Shown here in pieces: positions 24,549 to 35,567 of a stretch of 64,000 nucleotides of DNA. This DNA comes from Protea cynaroides. Taxonomy: Eukaryota > Streptophyta > Magnoliopsida > Proteales > Proteaceae. The notes beneath the pieces were generated by a model. The model was not told the DNA's origin, searched no databases, and saw only the letters and a list, made by a program, of their open reading frames with translations. The translations under genes and the position numbers were made by a program. The stretch covers positions 44,623,388 to 44,687,387 of the forward strand of contig CM053269.1 in the NCBI GenBank assembly GCA_028583415.1. Direction: 5' to 3'. Within the stretch, counting starts at the first letter, position 1. Each line of letters opens with the position of its first letter.

Positions 24549-24601
24549 GTGATTGTGGTTGTGGTTGTGGTTGTGATTGTGAGTGAGGTTGTGAGTGAGG
24601 T
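24549..24601. repeat. GTTGTG-type simple repeat
   Basis: Imperfect hexanucleotide run (GTGGTTGTGGTTGTG and variants). Confidence 0.8.
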
Positions 24602-24757
24602 GCTCCCTTGACAAAGGAAGCACGTGTGACCGTGCGCGAATGGTGAACTACTCAGAGTTCTCCACTTCCCGCTGCCTACGTATCTCTTTAGAGAATCAGG
24701 TCAAACGTAGTTCCCAACAGTTAACAGGCTGTTGGACCCCACATGGCATTACTGGAG

Positions 24758-25005
24758 AGGTGCTCGGACCTCGACTTCCTTGCACTCGGCAAGGCGACAC
24801 TCAAGAGGCACTCGGACCTCAGAGGTACTCGGACCTCGACTTCCTTGCACTCGGCAAGGCGAACTCAAGAGGTACTCAGACCTCGGTTCCTTGCACTCGA
24901 CAAGGCAAATTCAAGAGGTACTCGGACCTCGACTCCTTGCACTCGGCAAGGCAAACTCAAGAGGTACTCGGACCTCGACTCCTCGCATTCAGCAAGGCAT
25001 CACTC
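24758..25005. repeat. ~48-bp minisatellite, about five units
   Basis: Units of the form GGTACTCGGACCTCGACTCC then TTGCACTCGGCAAGGCGAAC and TCAAGA recur with small changes; one unit is incomplete. Open frames across it in all three phases are a by-product of the repeat. Confidence 0.85.
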
Positions 25006-27789
25006 AATATTTGAAAATGGTCGGTCCGCACACCGATTCCCAAACATGGAAAATGATTGGCCTAAGGCCAAAGACAAAACTAGGTAAAAACTAGGTTAGA
25101 GATCAATATGATCCCAACCGTCGCCTGAAAACATGTAAACATGACACATTTTGTATTTTTCTTTGAGAAGGGGGAAAACAATTATGTGACGAACCCTAAT
25201 GGTTAAGCGGGCTCATGGCCTAGGCAGGGCCCACCCCAGTCAACATGGGATTTGGGAATCCCAACAAAGATAGACTCATTGGAGTCATCCTAAAAAAACT
25301 CACAACGTTGGGGAAGGGAATCCCTATTAAACTTAACCAAGCATAAAGACCCGAGTCAAATTCACATATCAGCCCAAGCAATAAATTTAAGATCAAGCTA
25401 AGCATGAGATCATATCAAATTAAACACATGGGGAAGTCAGCCAAGCATATGATCGAAGCAAGCAATCAAACCAAAACCAAGTACTTTAAATCAAGCTAAG
25501 TATTTTAAAACCAAACCAAGTACATTGGTTGAACCTAGTGTATGGGCTTAATTAAGTCTAAACCTATGGTTATACCAAACCCACAGGACTGAATCAACCC
25601 ATCACTATTAAGCCAAACCCACTTTGGGTTAAACCAACACATCATGTTAAATCAGCTCACAGCATATCATTGAATCAACCCACAACAAATAAATCAATCC
25701 CACAATGGGACTGAACCAACATCAATACAAATGAACCCAACTCACGATGGGACTGAGCCATATAAAATTGTAGACTGGGCCAAGTCCGATCAACAATGGG
25801 AATAATTCAAACAAAGCGACAACAAACCAATGGGAAAAAAATGGGATTAAGATTTAATTAGATGACATTGAATTGACTTTAAGTCCAGACACATTATTGA
25901 TCAACCTCAGCATTAAAATAAACATCCACCAAACACAAGTTCAGTGAGGTAAATATTAAGAGAAAACCACATTTAACTATGAGATTTAATGCGTAGCATG
26001 TTAACAAGCATGGATTCAAACCTAATTCCTAAACCACCATGAAATCAAAGCATCTCAAAGAAATTTGGAGCTTTAGGCATAAAAACATACACAGGAGGAA
26101 TCATTCATCATAAACAAATCAAGATGAGAAAATTAGTCAAGAAGAGAGAGGAATACCTGACAATGTCAAAATTATGGGTGAAAATTTGAAAGTAAAATCA
26201 CCTTGATGCTCGACCAATTGCTTGAGAAAATTTCTAAGAAGCAACCCGACCGCAAACAAACATATCTGAAGCTGAAATTACATCGGAAACTATATCGAAA
26301 AATCTTCACAGTTGTCCAAGGAACACAAAGGCAATCAAAGATGATCGGCAAGACGTATTGAATAGGAGAAATTGCTGGAACAAAGGGATATGCAGAGGCA
26401 TCAAGCCGTGAATCAAATCGAGCAACCATTCGGATACGCAAAGAAATTTAATTGAAATTGAATTGAAGATCAAAAAAACTTAGCTTTAGACTTGAATTGG
26501 AGAATCAATCATAACCTTGAATTCGAACCAGGGAATTTCTCAAAAATGGAATCAGAAACACGATCGTAGCCTTGAACTGAGATCTATAGTAACTTTGGAC
26601 TGAACTTGAAACAAAATCGATTTGAAACCCTTGAACTGAGAATCACGATCGGAGCCTTAAAATTTCTGCTGCTATAAGGAATCTTTGGTTTAGAAATTTG
26701 TCAATGTCTTTTCAAACTTCTTTCTGCCCTCTATTTCTCTTTCCAGATCTGAAAACTTCCCTTTCTTCTTGATTCTCTCTGTTTCTTTCTTTCTCTCGAA
26801 TCTTTAAATGAAGTCCTCCCACCGTAACCGCCTCTCTTGATCTCTTTCCCTTCCGATACATTCAGGTGAGTTGATTTGCTGAAAATGCATAAGATTTTTC
26901 ATCGGAACAGCTCCCTGCAATTCCCTTTTTCGAAACCCTAACTTCACTTCCCCTTTGCTGCCGCCTCCCCTTTCTTCTCTTCTCCCTCTTTTTCTCCCCT
27001 TTGCTGCCACCTCCTTTCATTTCTTTCTCCTTTGCTGCCGCTTCCCTTTCTTTCTCCTACTTCTTCTCCTTTCTTCTCTCTTCTGCTGCCGCCTTTTCCT
27101 TTGCTGCCGCCCTGCTCTCTTCCTTTTCTCCCCCACGATAGTCTCTCTCTTTTTTATTGTCTAGGGTTATTTTTTTTTCTAACCCTTAATCCAAGGGCCG
27201 AGATTCTTCTCTTTGATTTCCTTTCAACCCATCTCACTGACCCAAACCCAACCATAACCTAAACCATTAACTAAACCCATTGACCTTAGTTCTAAACCCA
27301 ATTAAACATCCTAAAACCCAAGGCTAAGAGCCCAAGCCCATTTTAGAAAACAGAAATTATCATAAACTTAAGCCCACTAAACTAAAAACCTATTGACACC
27401 TAATCTAAACCCAGTCCAAACCCAATATTCTAAATCCTAAACACAAGCCTAAACTAAACCTAGCCTAAACCTATTGTTCTATATCCTAAACACCAACCTA
27501 AACTAAACCAGCCTAAACTCATTCTTTAATGAAGCCCATTAATAAAGTAAGCCCATAAAAATACAAAAATCCAACATAATCCTAATAAACTCCAAATTCC
27601 TAGTTAGACTATCCTAAACCCAAACTCATTCAATTTTTTTTTTTAATTTTATAATTTTTTCTTCTTTTTAATGATTTCTATTTTTTTTTATATTTTTCCT
27701 AACCTAAAAATATAAGAAATTCTAATATGATCAAAATGATAAAAAAAAAATGTCCTCAATAAGACATGGGCCAAAATAAGGGTCTTACA

Positions 27790-28068
27790 GGTGGTTTGCC
27801 CAGATAAAAGAGAGGACCAGTGCATCCTTGTCCCAAAGGATAAGTATGTACTTCGGTTGACTCTTGAAAAAAGATAATCATTCTTTGACAGTTTGCCCAG
27901 ATAAAAGAGAGGACCAGTGCATCCTTGTCCCAAAAGATAAGTATGTAGTTCGGTTGACTCTTGAAAAAAGATAATCATTTTTTGACGATTTTGTCCCGAT
28001 ATTTGAGAGGACCAGTGCATCCTTGTCCCAAAGGATAAGTATGTAGTTCGATTGACTCTTGGATAAGG
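27790..28068 (+). repeat. 97-bp tandem repeat, three units
   Basis: Units start at about 27794, 27891 and 27988 and share GAGAGGACCAGTGCATCC and GATAAGTATGTAGTTCG. A fourth unit lies at 23275-23372, before the solo LTR. Confidence 0.9.
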
Positions 28069-28199
28069 AAATAATTGCTTGCTTATTATGTTTTGATAGC
28101 TTAATTTATTTCCTTATAAATATGAGTCATGGATCTATCACTGTATGTATAGCATTGTAAATGAACTCATCTAGTGATTACTATATCAGAATTTCAATC

Positions 28200-30500
28200 T
28201 CTGGTATTACTCTTGCTTCATTTTCTTTGTTTGGATCAAATTATGGAAGATGTATGAGGCAATTAAGAAATAGCTAAGATTTCTGGATTTATACTTAGTT
28301 CTTAGAGAGGATAAAACTATTGCCCTTACTGTTGAGAGTGGCGTTCTCCTGCCTGCTAAGGTGATGAAAATGGAGAATTAAGAATCTTTCAATAGAAAAT
28401 CTATGTAGCTTTTGTAAAATTCAGTTCTAGAGGCTATGTAAGGTAGTATCATGGTATAAAGACACTGCCAAGGAATACATAAAGGAGAGTTAGACAAAAT
28501 TTGAAGTGATTAAAAGAGATTAAAGAGTCATCTTATATTTAAAATGACTGAAATACATCATGGAACATTGCAAAAGGTTATTTGAAGAGAAATCTAAAGA
28601 ATATTGAAGGTTTCTAAAAAGGGGTGGAGAAATGTTTATTACCTAAGCCTATTTATACCACTTTAAATGGTAATGGAGTGTGAAGAAGCACAAGTTTGAG
28701 CTATCAGCTAACACAGATAAGCTCAAGAAAACCTCTGAAAGTGATTCAATTAACTTTTGCATTCTCATTAGAAATACAAAGTCAGATCCTGGTGACCTAA
28801 AACATCTTAAAGAAAAGATAAAACTGAGGCGAAGGTAATAAGGATGGAAATTCAAAGAAAAGAAATGAAAACAACTTTTCAAGTAAATATCAGAGACTTT
28901 ATGTCAAGGAAAAGGAATTCTTATAATGTGACTCAAAAGGGACATGTATAGAAAGATTATAAGCTGGACAAGCTAAACTGGAAAAGAATAAGGTCTATGA
29001 AACTTTTGAATGAGAAGGCTGCAGGGTTTTCGGAGACTTAAATACTAGTTATAGTCCAAACCTATAAGAATAGTAAAACCTTTACTTTACTTTTAGTAGT
29101 ATACCTATTTTTGGAAGAAGACTATATGTCCTTAACTCCCAATATTGGTATAGACATTTAAGACTTGTATCTAAGGAAAATTTATAAAGAAAGATAAAGA
29201 ATGGTATTCAGAGACCATTAAAGTTTGATGACATGTACTTATGTGGGGATTGTTTAAAAGAAAAGATAAGTAAAAATCATTCGCAACAAGAGATTGTTGG
29301 ACTTGGTGGATAATCTTTATCAAATGATTAAAATTGTTAAATCTAAAAAATGAGATAAGTGTTCAGGTAGACCATATCATACTGATCTATACACTAGTAC
29401 TTTTGCCCAAATATTTACTGGTGTTAAGACTTGTGACTTAGAAATTGTGCTTGAGATTTAACAGCAAAAGAAGTAGCAAATAAATGTGATTAAAAGCATA
29501 AGAGAATATGTGATTTCAGTGGGAGAATTAATCGCTACAAAGCAAAACTTGTAGCAAAGAGGAATCACATAGGGAGAAGGCATTGACCTAAATTTGTTGG
29601 TTTTTATTGTGCTGGCTGATTTGAAACTATATCAAATAAATGTAAAAACCAGAATGAATAACGGTATGATTCAACCAAAAGGTTGAGGTAAAGGATAAAG
29701 ATGGAATGGTCTTAAGCAAACTTCTAGACAATGATGTCTAAAGTTTGACCAGGTTGTATCAGGCTATACCTTCATTCAGTTTTGTTGAGAATGCAAACAT
29801 CCAAGCATATATCCCAAGATCAGTGGGAGCATGTTTATTTTTCTAGTCTTGTATGATGATGAAATACTATTTGCCAGTAGTGACATGGTGTTACTTGTAG
29901 AGACCAACCGTTTTCTGTCAGAGAATTTTATGATGAAAGACATGGATAAGAGCTCATTCATTCTCGGTATTGAGATCAGACTTGACATAAATCGTAGACT
30001 AATGGGACTATCTGAGAGGGCCTTCATTGATCATGTACTCAAGAGATGTAGTGCCTTAGGAATAATATTGAAGTAGATCTATGCCAGACCTTATGTGTCT
30101 GCAATAGGGAATTTGATGTATGCATAGTTTTGTGGATGACATCGCCTTCGTAGTGAACCTGCTTGGATGATTTTGGTCAGATGCAAGAATTACTCACTGA
30201 GCAGAGGCAAAGAAGGTTCTGTGGTATTTACAAAAGATGAAAGATTACATGCATATGTATAACAATAATGATAACCTAAAAGTGGTTAGATATTTTAATA
30301 CGGATCTCAGTGGATATACTGAAGATAAGAAGTCCAAGTCAAGATATATTTTGTGATGGCTAAAGGAGCTATTTCATGGAGGAATGCAAAACAATCTATT
30401 ATGACTTCTTCTATTATACAATCAAAGTTCGTGATACCATTTGAGGCCACAAAGCAAATGTTTTTAGTTGATGAACTTCATTTTTTAGGTTAAATGTTGT
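28200..30500 (+). pseudogene. Ty1/copia gag-pol remnant
   Basis: A heavily decayed plus-strand copia polyprotein. Seen in order: gag with DLYLVLREDKTIALT (about 28290), a worn zinc knuckle with KGHV-KDYK (about 28935), GAG-pre-integrase WYRHLRLVSKENL then DDMYLCGDCLKEK (29150-29260), RT with FLVLYDDEILFASSD (the YVDDI block, 29840-29880) and SENFMMKDMDKSSFILGIEI (29920-29990), and RNase H with TDLSGYTEDKKSKSRYI (30300) and AKGAISWRNAKQSIMTSS (30360-30420). Order and strand suggest it belongs to the LTR and primer site at 21248-21693. No 3' LTR is present before 31253. Confidence 0.8.
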
Positions 30501-31252
30501 AGACACCATTTCCTAACCATTGTTGTTGTATTGTGACAACAAGTTAGTTGTATCTTTGTTAAAGAACAACAAGAAATCAGATGCTTCCAAACATATAAAG
30601 ATCAAGTATCTAATGGTAAGAGGAAAGGTAAATGAGAATCACATTTTTGAAGAGCACATTTCGACAGAGTGATAGCTGACCCTTAGTAAAAGGCTTTACT
30701 AGTGGGAGTCTTAAAGGGTCATGTTTTTAGTATGGATGTCGTTGAGTCTTTTGATGTGCTTGTATAGACATTTTATATTTGATTGATACTTGATTGTATT
30801 TACTCTTTTGCCTATGAATTTTATAGGCATAGTTATTTTATACCATGGTTTTATTTTATGATTCAGATTTTATTTTATTGCTAATTTGGACATAATTTTT
30901 ATGTGCTTGACATGTCAAAACTTCAAAAGGCAGTATTTAGCCAAAATAACAAAGGCAGTATTCAGCCAAGAAAGACAACAAGGTGGTATTAAGCTAAGGT
31001 TTGAAGGCGGTAAGCCAGGTTCTATTGTTCACCCAGGTCAATAGCTCCACGTTATGGTAATGGGTAACATCAAGTTAATTACCTACAAGGTTTTAAAGAC
31101 AACTAGATCGAAGGTGATTCGATCAGGTAATGGACTCTCATGATAATGTTACTTTCATCGTACTATCTTGGGGCGATTCATGCCATCAAGTAGACTTTTA
31201 TTTGTGATAACAAAAAGGGTATGCCATATATTGAGGCATATTTTGTCACACC
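30501..31252 (+). other. Copia 3' tail without an identifiable LTR
   Basis: No gene is seen. A purine-rich AGTGGGAGTCTTAAAGGGTC at about 30700 may be the old polypurine region. A GGCAGTATTTAGCCAA-like phrase recurs at 30930-31015. Confidence 0.35.
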
Positions 31253-32900
31253 CTAATTTCGACTGAATCAGAAGTGTGAGTGAACCGTCAATAAACCAAC
31301 GGTTCACACTAGGATCTCAATAAGACAGTGTCCACTCATACAAACCATTGCACATAACCATAATCAGAATATAATTAAATACAACGAAAATCTTAAATTA
31401 AATGAACTGAGTGCTCTATTGATAATTTAAATAAATTATCCAATTATTCAAAACACCAAAACATAAATAATTATCCTTACATCATTATAAATCCAACTGA
31501 AAATAAATAAAATAAACAAATCAAATATCCTAGAGGTACACGCAGAAAGGGCACTCGCATGAAGCATCATGCTCGTCCTCCCCTGCTTGTACTTTCAGGG
31601 CAGTAGCTCTTCCATATACTGGAGCATCCACGTAGTCCTTGACAGTGTAACCTGCATCAACATTTAAAAACATGTATATATACAAGGGTGAGCTCACAAC
31701 TTAGTTCAGTAAGAAAATCAGACAATGCAACACACATCATGCATGAGTAGCATTCACATTATGATCTGGTTTTAAGTTTGTAATGTGCTATAGAAAGGAT
31801 TGGTGGCCACCGCACCTCTATACACGAGTATGTGAATCCGCCCAATGGATCAAACACCACTGTCGTCTCACATGCACCCACCATGGAATAGAGATAGAGC
31901 TAAAGCGTCTGGATCAAACACCGCCAACACTTCCCCTGATGCCCTATCCATACCAACACGTAAGCCCCTATTGGCGAGGGCTTGCAAACTGGGCTCGCAA
32001 CTAACCAATCCTATATGTCATCACAGTAGGTCCTATCCCAGCACAGCTCCCTACGGCATAGAGATAGAGCTAGTGGCCAGGCCGGAGACCACAGTACCAC
32101 TTCTTCCCTTTGATACCTTATCCGCACCAAGCATGCTAAGACAGAAGCGATACAAAAATGTGCTAGTCTGAGGAATGATCCCAGACCCTAGGCCCTTTCC
32201 ATTCCACACACCAACGAAAACAATCACATGCCTAGCAGTCACATCCTAGCATAGCGAGTATGCATGAACAATATAATAACTGAAAATAAAGATGACATGC
32301 GAGTATGCACAAACACCATTCCACAGAATCATAATTAGTAACAACATTTTACTGTTATTAGGTTATTAGGGTTTAGGTCCGATTCCCTTACCTGAGGCTT
32401 GATTGCTAACTTGCTTCGCGTCATAGAATCCAAACTCGCTATCACAAGGTCTTACACGATGTTAGGGTTGAATTAGAATAATTTTCTTAGGGTTTACGTT
32501 GGTCAAAAAATCAACTGGGTCAAAAACACTCCTCACAGTGCATACTGGTCGTAGTACCGGTCGCAAGCACCGGTCGCGGCACTGTGGGGAAAGGTGCGAC
32601 CAGTATGGTCGATCGGTCCCCCACAGACCAGTCTCCGAGAGGTACCGGTCGCAATACCGGTCGCATATGGTGCGACCGGTATGCCTCCAGAAGACCATCA
32701 ATTCGGTGTTCGCCTTCCGTCGGTCATCCCCTATTGATTCTAGGGTTTCTCCTATACATTCTAGGGATGAGTAACGAGTTAGAGTTGTTTCATGTTCCAT
32801 TCAAGTCTTAGTTTCGATGATCCTTAGCCTAGAATGCGAATCTAGGGTTCATCGACTGTATTAAGGTTTGACGGCAAATTTAAGGGTTTTAGATCAATAC
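31253..32900 (-). repeat. Inverted Tekay-like LTR fragment
   Basis: Starts TGTCACACCC, the complement of the GGGTGTGACA end shared by the gypsy LTRs further right. It follows the same order in reverse: the AACCGTTGG-type end block, the frame ending CEC-x2-C (31530-31670), the conserved block with AACACGTAAGCCCCTATTGG (31960), a splice-donor-like CAG/GTAAGGG (about 32390), and the GGTCG array in an ACCGGTCGC form (32535-32690). The outer boundary is unclear. It belongs to a more distant subfamily than elements A and C. Confidence 0.7.
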
Positions 32901-33594
32901 CTCACATTGCATGGTATTGATCAATTCATGATTAATCATCTATAATGCTTAACTTAGAGGAAGGTTCAAGCACCACTATTAACACAACTGGAAATAATGC
33001 ATTCGAAACTTTCCATTAACTTACTAATGAGAATCTTGTCCTTAACACAACTGGAAATAATGCATTCGAAACTTTCATGTCCTCCAATTCAATATAAGCA
33101 CTTATGTATACTCACATTAGTATCTAGAATCTTCCTTCATGAGAACACATTGTGTCACAATCATATGAACATAATACCTAGTTCTATCCATGGTTGTGAA
33201 CAACTTCTCGGTTAAGACTTAAGCACAACAATGTACTATTATAAATTGAGTAAATAATAACCAATGTTAAATAATTTAGTTTAGATTTAATGGAATTGCC
33301 GATAGAATCACGAGGAAATATTTGGCGATCTTGTAGACCTATTCTTTTAGTCTTTAACTAAGTTAAAGATGGGAGAGAGATTTACACGTTAGCAGGATAT
33401 ATTGGAATCTTACACGCTAACGGGGAAAAATGGAGTACAAGATTGACTGGTAGGTAGTCACTTGGAAGAGAGAGAAAGGAGTCATGGATTTTAAAGAGTA
33501 GAGAGATGGAGACAAAAGCACACACCAGGAGCGTATACTTCATCTTCCCATTAAAGACACCCCAAGAAAACCTAAACAATCTCGAATGGGATCT
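32901..33594. other. Unclassified segment with a 35-bp direct repeat
   Basis: No gene is seen. TTAACACAACTGGAAATAAT and what follows it occur at 32979-33013 and 33042-33076, 63 bp apart. It may be the outer part of the inverted LTR at 31253. Confidence 0.4.
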
Positions 33595-33791
33595 GTCACA
33601 CCCCATTTTTTGATATCTCAGAAGTGTGACTGAGCCACTTGTAAGTAACCCGGTCCAACCCCAAAATCTCGCAAAGCTATGTAAATCAACACAAAACTGA
33701 TTGATATCCTAACACATGGAAAACCTAAAAATTAGAGTTATAAAATATAACCGTGAAAATTGTATTTAAATAAGTTCATAATATATATATG
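33595..33791 (-). repeat. Short inverted LTR end
   Basis: TGTCACACCCC followed by about 190 bp related in layout to the other LTR ends. It stops where the Mutator-like fragment begins. Confidence 0.5.
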
Positions 33792-33996
33792 GAAAATTTT
33801 CATCCACCCAAAAAGTATGTGAAACACCATCTACCACCCACAGGTTTCAGAAATCATCAATCGCCCCCATAACTGGCGGAATGGACTTAAAATAGTGTTG
33901 GACATTTCTTCCCGTCCTCTTTGAATTTGAAAGACATTAAAATTACTAATTTGGCCTTATAACGATGACAAATCCTAGTTCTATGATCCAACGACT

Positions 33997-34242
33997 TCAT
34001 CTAACATTAGATGGCCGTCTTTTTTTTCTGGTGAATAAAAGAGCCGCAAGTATCCTACAGTTGCCGGCGCCGGCCACCACGTCAAAGTAATCTGCAATCC
34101 GAGCATCAGCATCGCTGGATTTCTTCTGTAGATAGGCTTCGAGATGCGCAAGGGATTTCCTAGTGAGGATCCAATCTGTGGCGCTGCTACCATCGATGGA
34201 GAGAATTTTGACCTTTCCAATGGAGTTCTTGTTAGATTTCAA
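33997..34242 (-). pseudogene. Captured patatin-like phospholipase fragment
   Basis: A minus-strand frame of about 80 codons with GKVKILSIDGSS, HLEAYLQKKSSDADARIADY, FDVVAGAG and AALLFTRKKRRP. In plant patatin-related phospholipases A the segment starts at the SIDGGG oxyanion loop and leads through DARIADYFDV to the nucleophile elbow. The A-G-A-G form resembles group III members, in which the usual G-x-S-x-G is altered. Only the first part of the catalytic domain is present, without the catalytic Asp region. The glycine loop is changed to GSS. It is a fragment inside a Mutator-like element. Confidence 0.7.
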
Positions 34243-34299
34243 TGTTTCTACTGGGATTTTTGATTTTTCAGTGTTTCTACTGGAATCCGAGTGAAGTAG

Positions 34300-34383
34300 A
34301 TGATGAAAGTTCTTTCCTGTGTCGCCATTACCTTCATATTCATCGCCTTCATCTTTCCATCTCTAACTCATGGCCATGGTTCT
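34300..34383 (+). pseudogene. Signal-peptide-like 5' coding fragment
   Basis: From ATG at 34300 a 28-codon frame reads MMKVLSCVAITFIFIAFIFP then SLTHGHGS. A short basic start, a hydrophobic core and a polar end give a clear secretory signal pattern. It is cut at 34383 by the inverted LTR, so the mature protein is unknown. Its strand is opposite to the neighbouring patatin piece, so a second source gene is likely. Confidence 0.45.
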
Positions 34384-35567
34384 GTCACACCCCAATTCTG
34401 GACTAACTAGTAGTGTGATGAACCATCGTAAGAACCAACGGTTCAATCAGAATCTCGTATAAGCCGTACCTACCATATTAAACCAAACATATTTCATAGT
34501 AATAATCAGAGATAATAAATAAAATAGCGAAAGTCTTTATAAATAATGAACTAAGGTCTAACAGTGATAAAATAAATATTTAATCCAGTTATTTTCAAAT
34601 AACTCAAGACATAGCGTAATTTAATCCATTACATGTTTCAAAATTCAAATATGGCGAAACTAATAAAAAAAACACATTGGTTGCATTCACATGACGGATT
34701 ATGCACATCCTCCATAGCTTCTACGTCCATAGCCACCATGCATCCATACGACGATACGTTCACGTAGTCTTCTACAGTAGGACCTTGCATTATTAACTAA
34801 AAATATTTGACGTCGAAGGGTGAGCATACATCACGGCTCAGTGAGCAAACAAAATAATGCGCAAACATATGCATGCATTCAATTCATATCTTTGGTTAGG
34901 TATAAGTTTGCAATTGTGCTATAGAAAGGATTGGTGACCACCACACCTCTATACACGAGTGTGTGAATCCATCCAATGGATCAAATACCATTACCGTCCC
35001 ACATGCACCCATCATGGAATAGAGATAGAGCTAAAGTTTCCGGATCACACACCGCTAATACTTCCTTTAATGCCCTAGCCATACCAACACGTAAGCCCTT
35101 GCTGACGAGGGCTTACAAACTGGGCTCGCAACTAATCAATCCTAATGCCATCCAAATGTATCCAGGGCCTCACCCCAACATCCTTTAATACATCCATAGA
35201 GATAGAGCTAAGGCCCCCCGATAGAGTCAAAGACCACACGGTCTGAGACCACCTCCCCTGATGCCCTACGACGTAATAATTATGCTAAGGTAATGGCGAT
35301 AAGACGATGTCAATGCACGGCATGGTTTAAGGATCAAACACATCTCCCCACACAGTACACCAACTATACTCACAAACACATGCCTATTCCTATTCCTATC
35401 ATCATCAATCAACATGGTAGAAACAATAAAGTAAATATGCATGAACAAGAATAGCAGTAATATTGGATGACATGTGAGATGTACATTATAAAGCATACAA
35501 GCATAGAATCATTCATGGCATTGGACACAATGAAATAAAGGTAGCTTGTTATTAACCAATTAGTTTA
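34384..35567 (-). repeat. Inverted gypsy LTR fragment abutting element B
   Basis: Starts TGTCACACCCCAATTC (complement of the LTR end) and runs backward through the CEC-x-x-C frame region (34690-34800, frameshifted), the TATACACGAG and CAACACGTAAGCCC blocks, to ATTAACCAATTAGTTTAG, about half of a 2.3-kb LTR. At about 35568 it joins the protease-RT spacer of element B in the opposite orientation. Confidence 0.8.

Larger units (their letters stand above)
23373..27789. mobile_element. Large solo LTR (4.4 kb)
   Basis: Begins TGTGAGGAC and ends GGTCTTACA. Both sides are flanked by GGTGG (23368-23372 and 27790-27794), a 5-bp duplication, and the insertion splits a tandem array. There is no primer site or pol. 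Phrases such as GAGTCGCCACCTAG and GGGAAGGTGTTAGGCACCC occur in LTRs of large plant Tat/Ogre-type elements. A single LTR left by recombination is the simplest reading. The interior holds a 556-bp duplication, a hexanucleotide repeat and a 48-bp minisatellite, plus a pyrimidine-rich tract at 26700-27170 and CCTAAACC-rich DNA at 27230-27620. Confidence 0.75.
33792..34383. mobile_element. Mutator-like element fragment carrying gene pieces
   Basis: The left end GGAAAATTTTCATCCACCCA and the next 170 bp (CATCTACCACCCA, AATCGCCCCCAT, AAAATTACTAATTTGGCC) match the left TIR and subterminal region of the element at 3060-4699. The right end is missing, cut off by the inverted LTR at 34384. The interior holds a patatin-like piece (33997-34242) and a signal-peptide-like start (34300-34383). 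Confidence 0.65.

Noticed and set aside
24595..25094. Three overlapping open frames with repeated TRTS-like peptides
   Set aside because: All come from the 48-bp minisatellite, whose length keeps all three frames open; no start context or family match.
27230..27620. CCTAAACC/CCCTAAA-like runs resembling plant telomere repeat
   Set aside because: The units are irregular (AACCCAACC, CTAAACCTAG and so on), never a regular 7-mer array, and lie inside the large solo LTR. Low-complexity sequence is the better reading.
27688..28020. Minus-strand frame with repeated peptide MHWSS
   Set aside because: It is the 97-bp tandem array translated; no function is implied.
24758..28068. CRISPR-like arrays at the tandem repeats
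   Set aside because: Units are directly adjacent without unique spacers, and the genome is eukaryotic.
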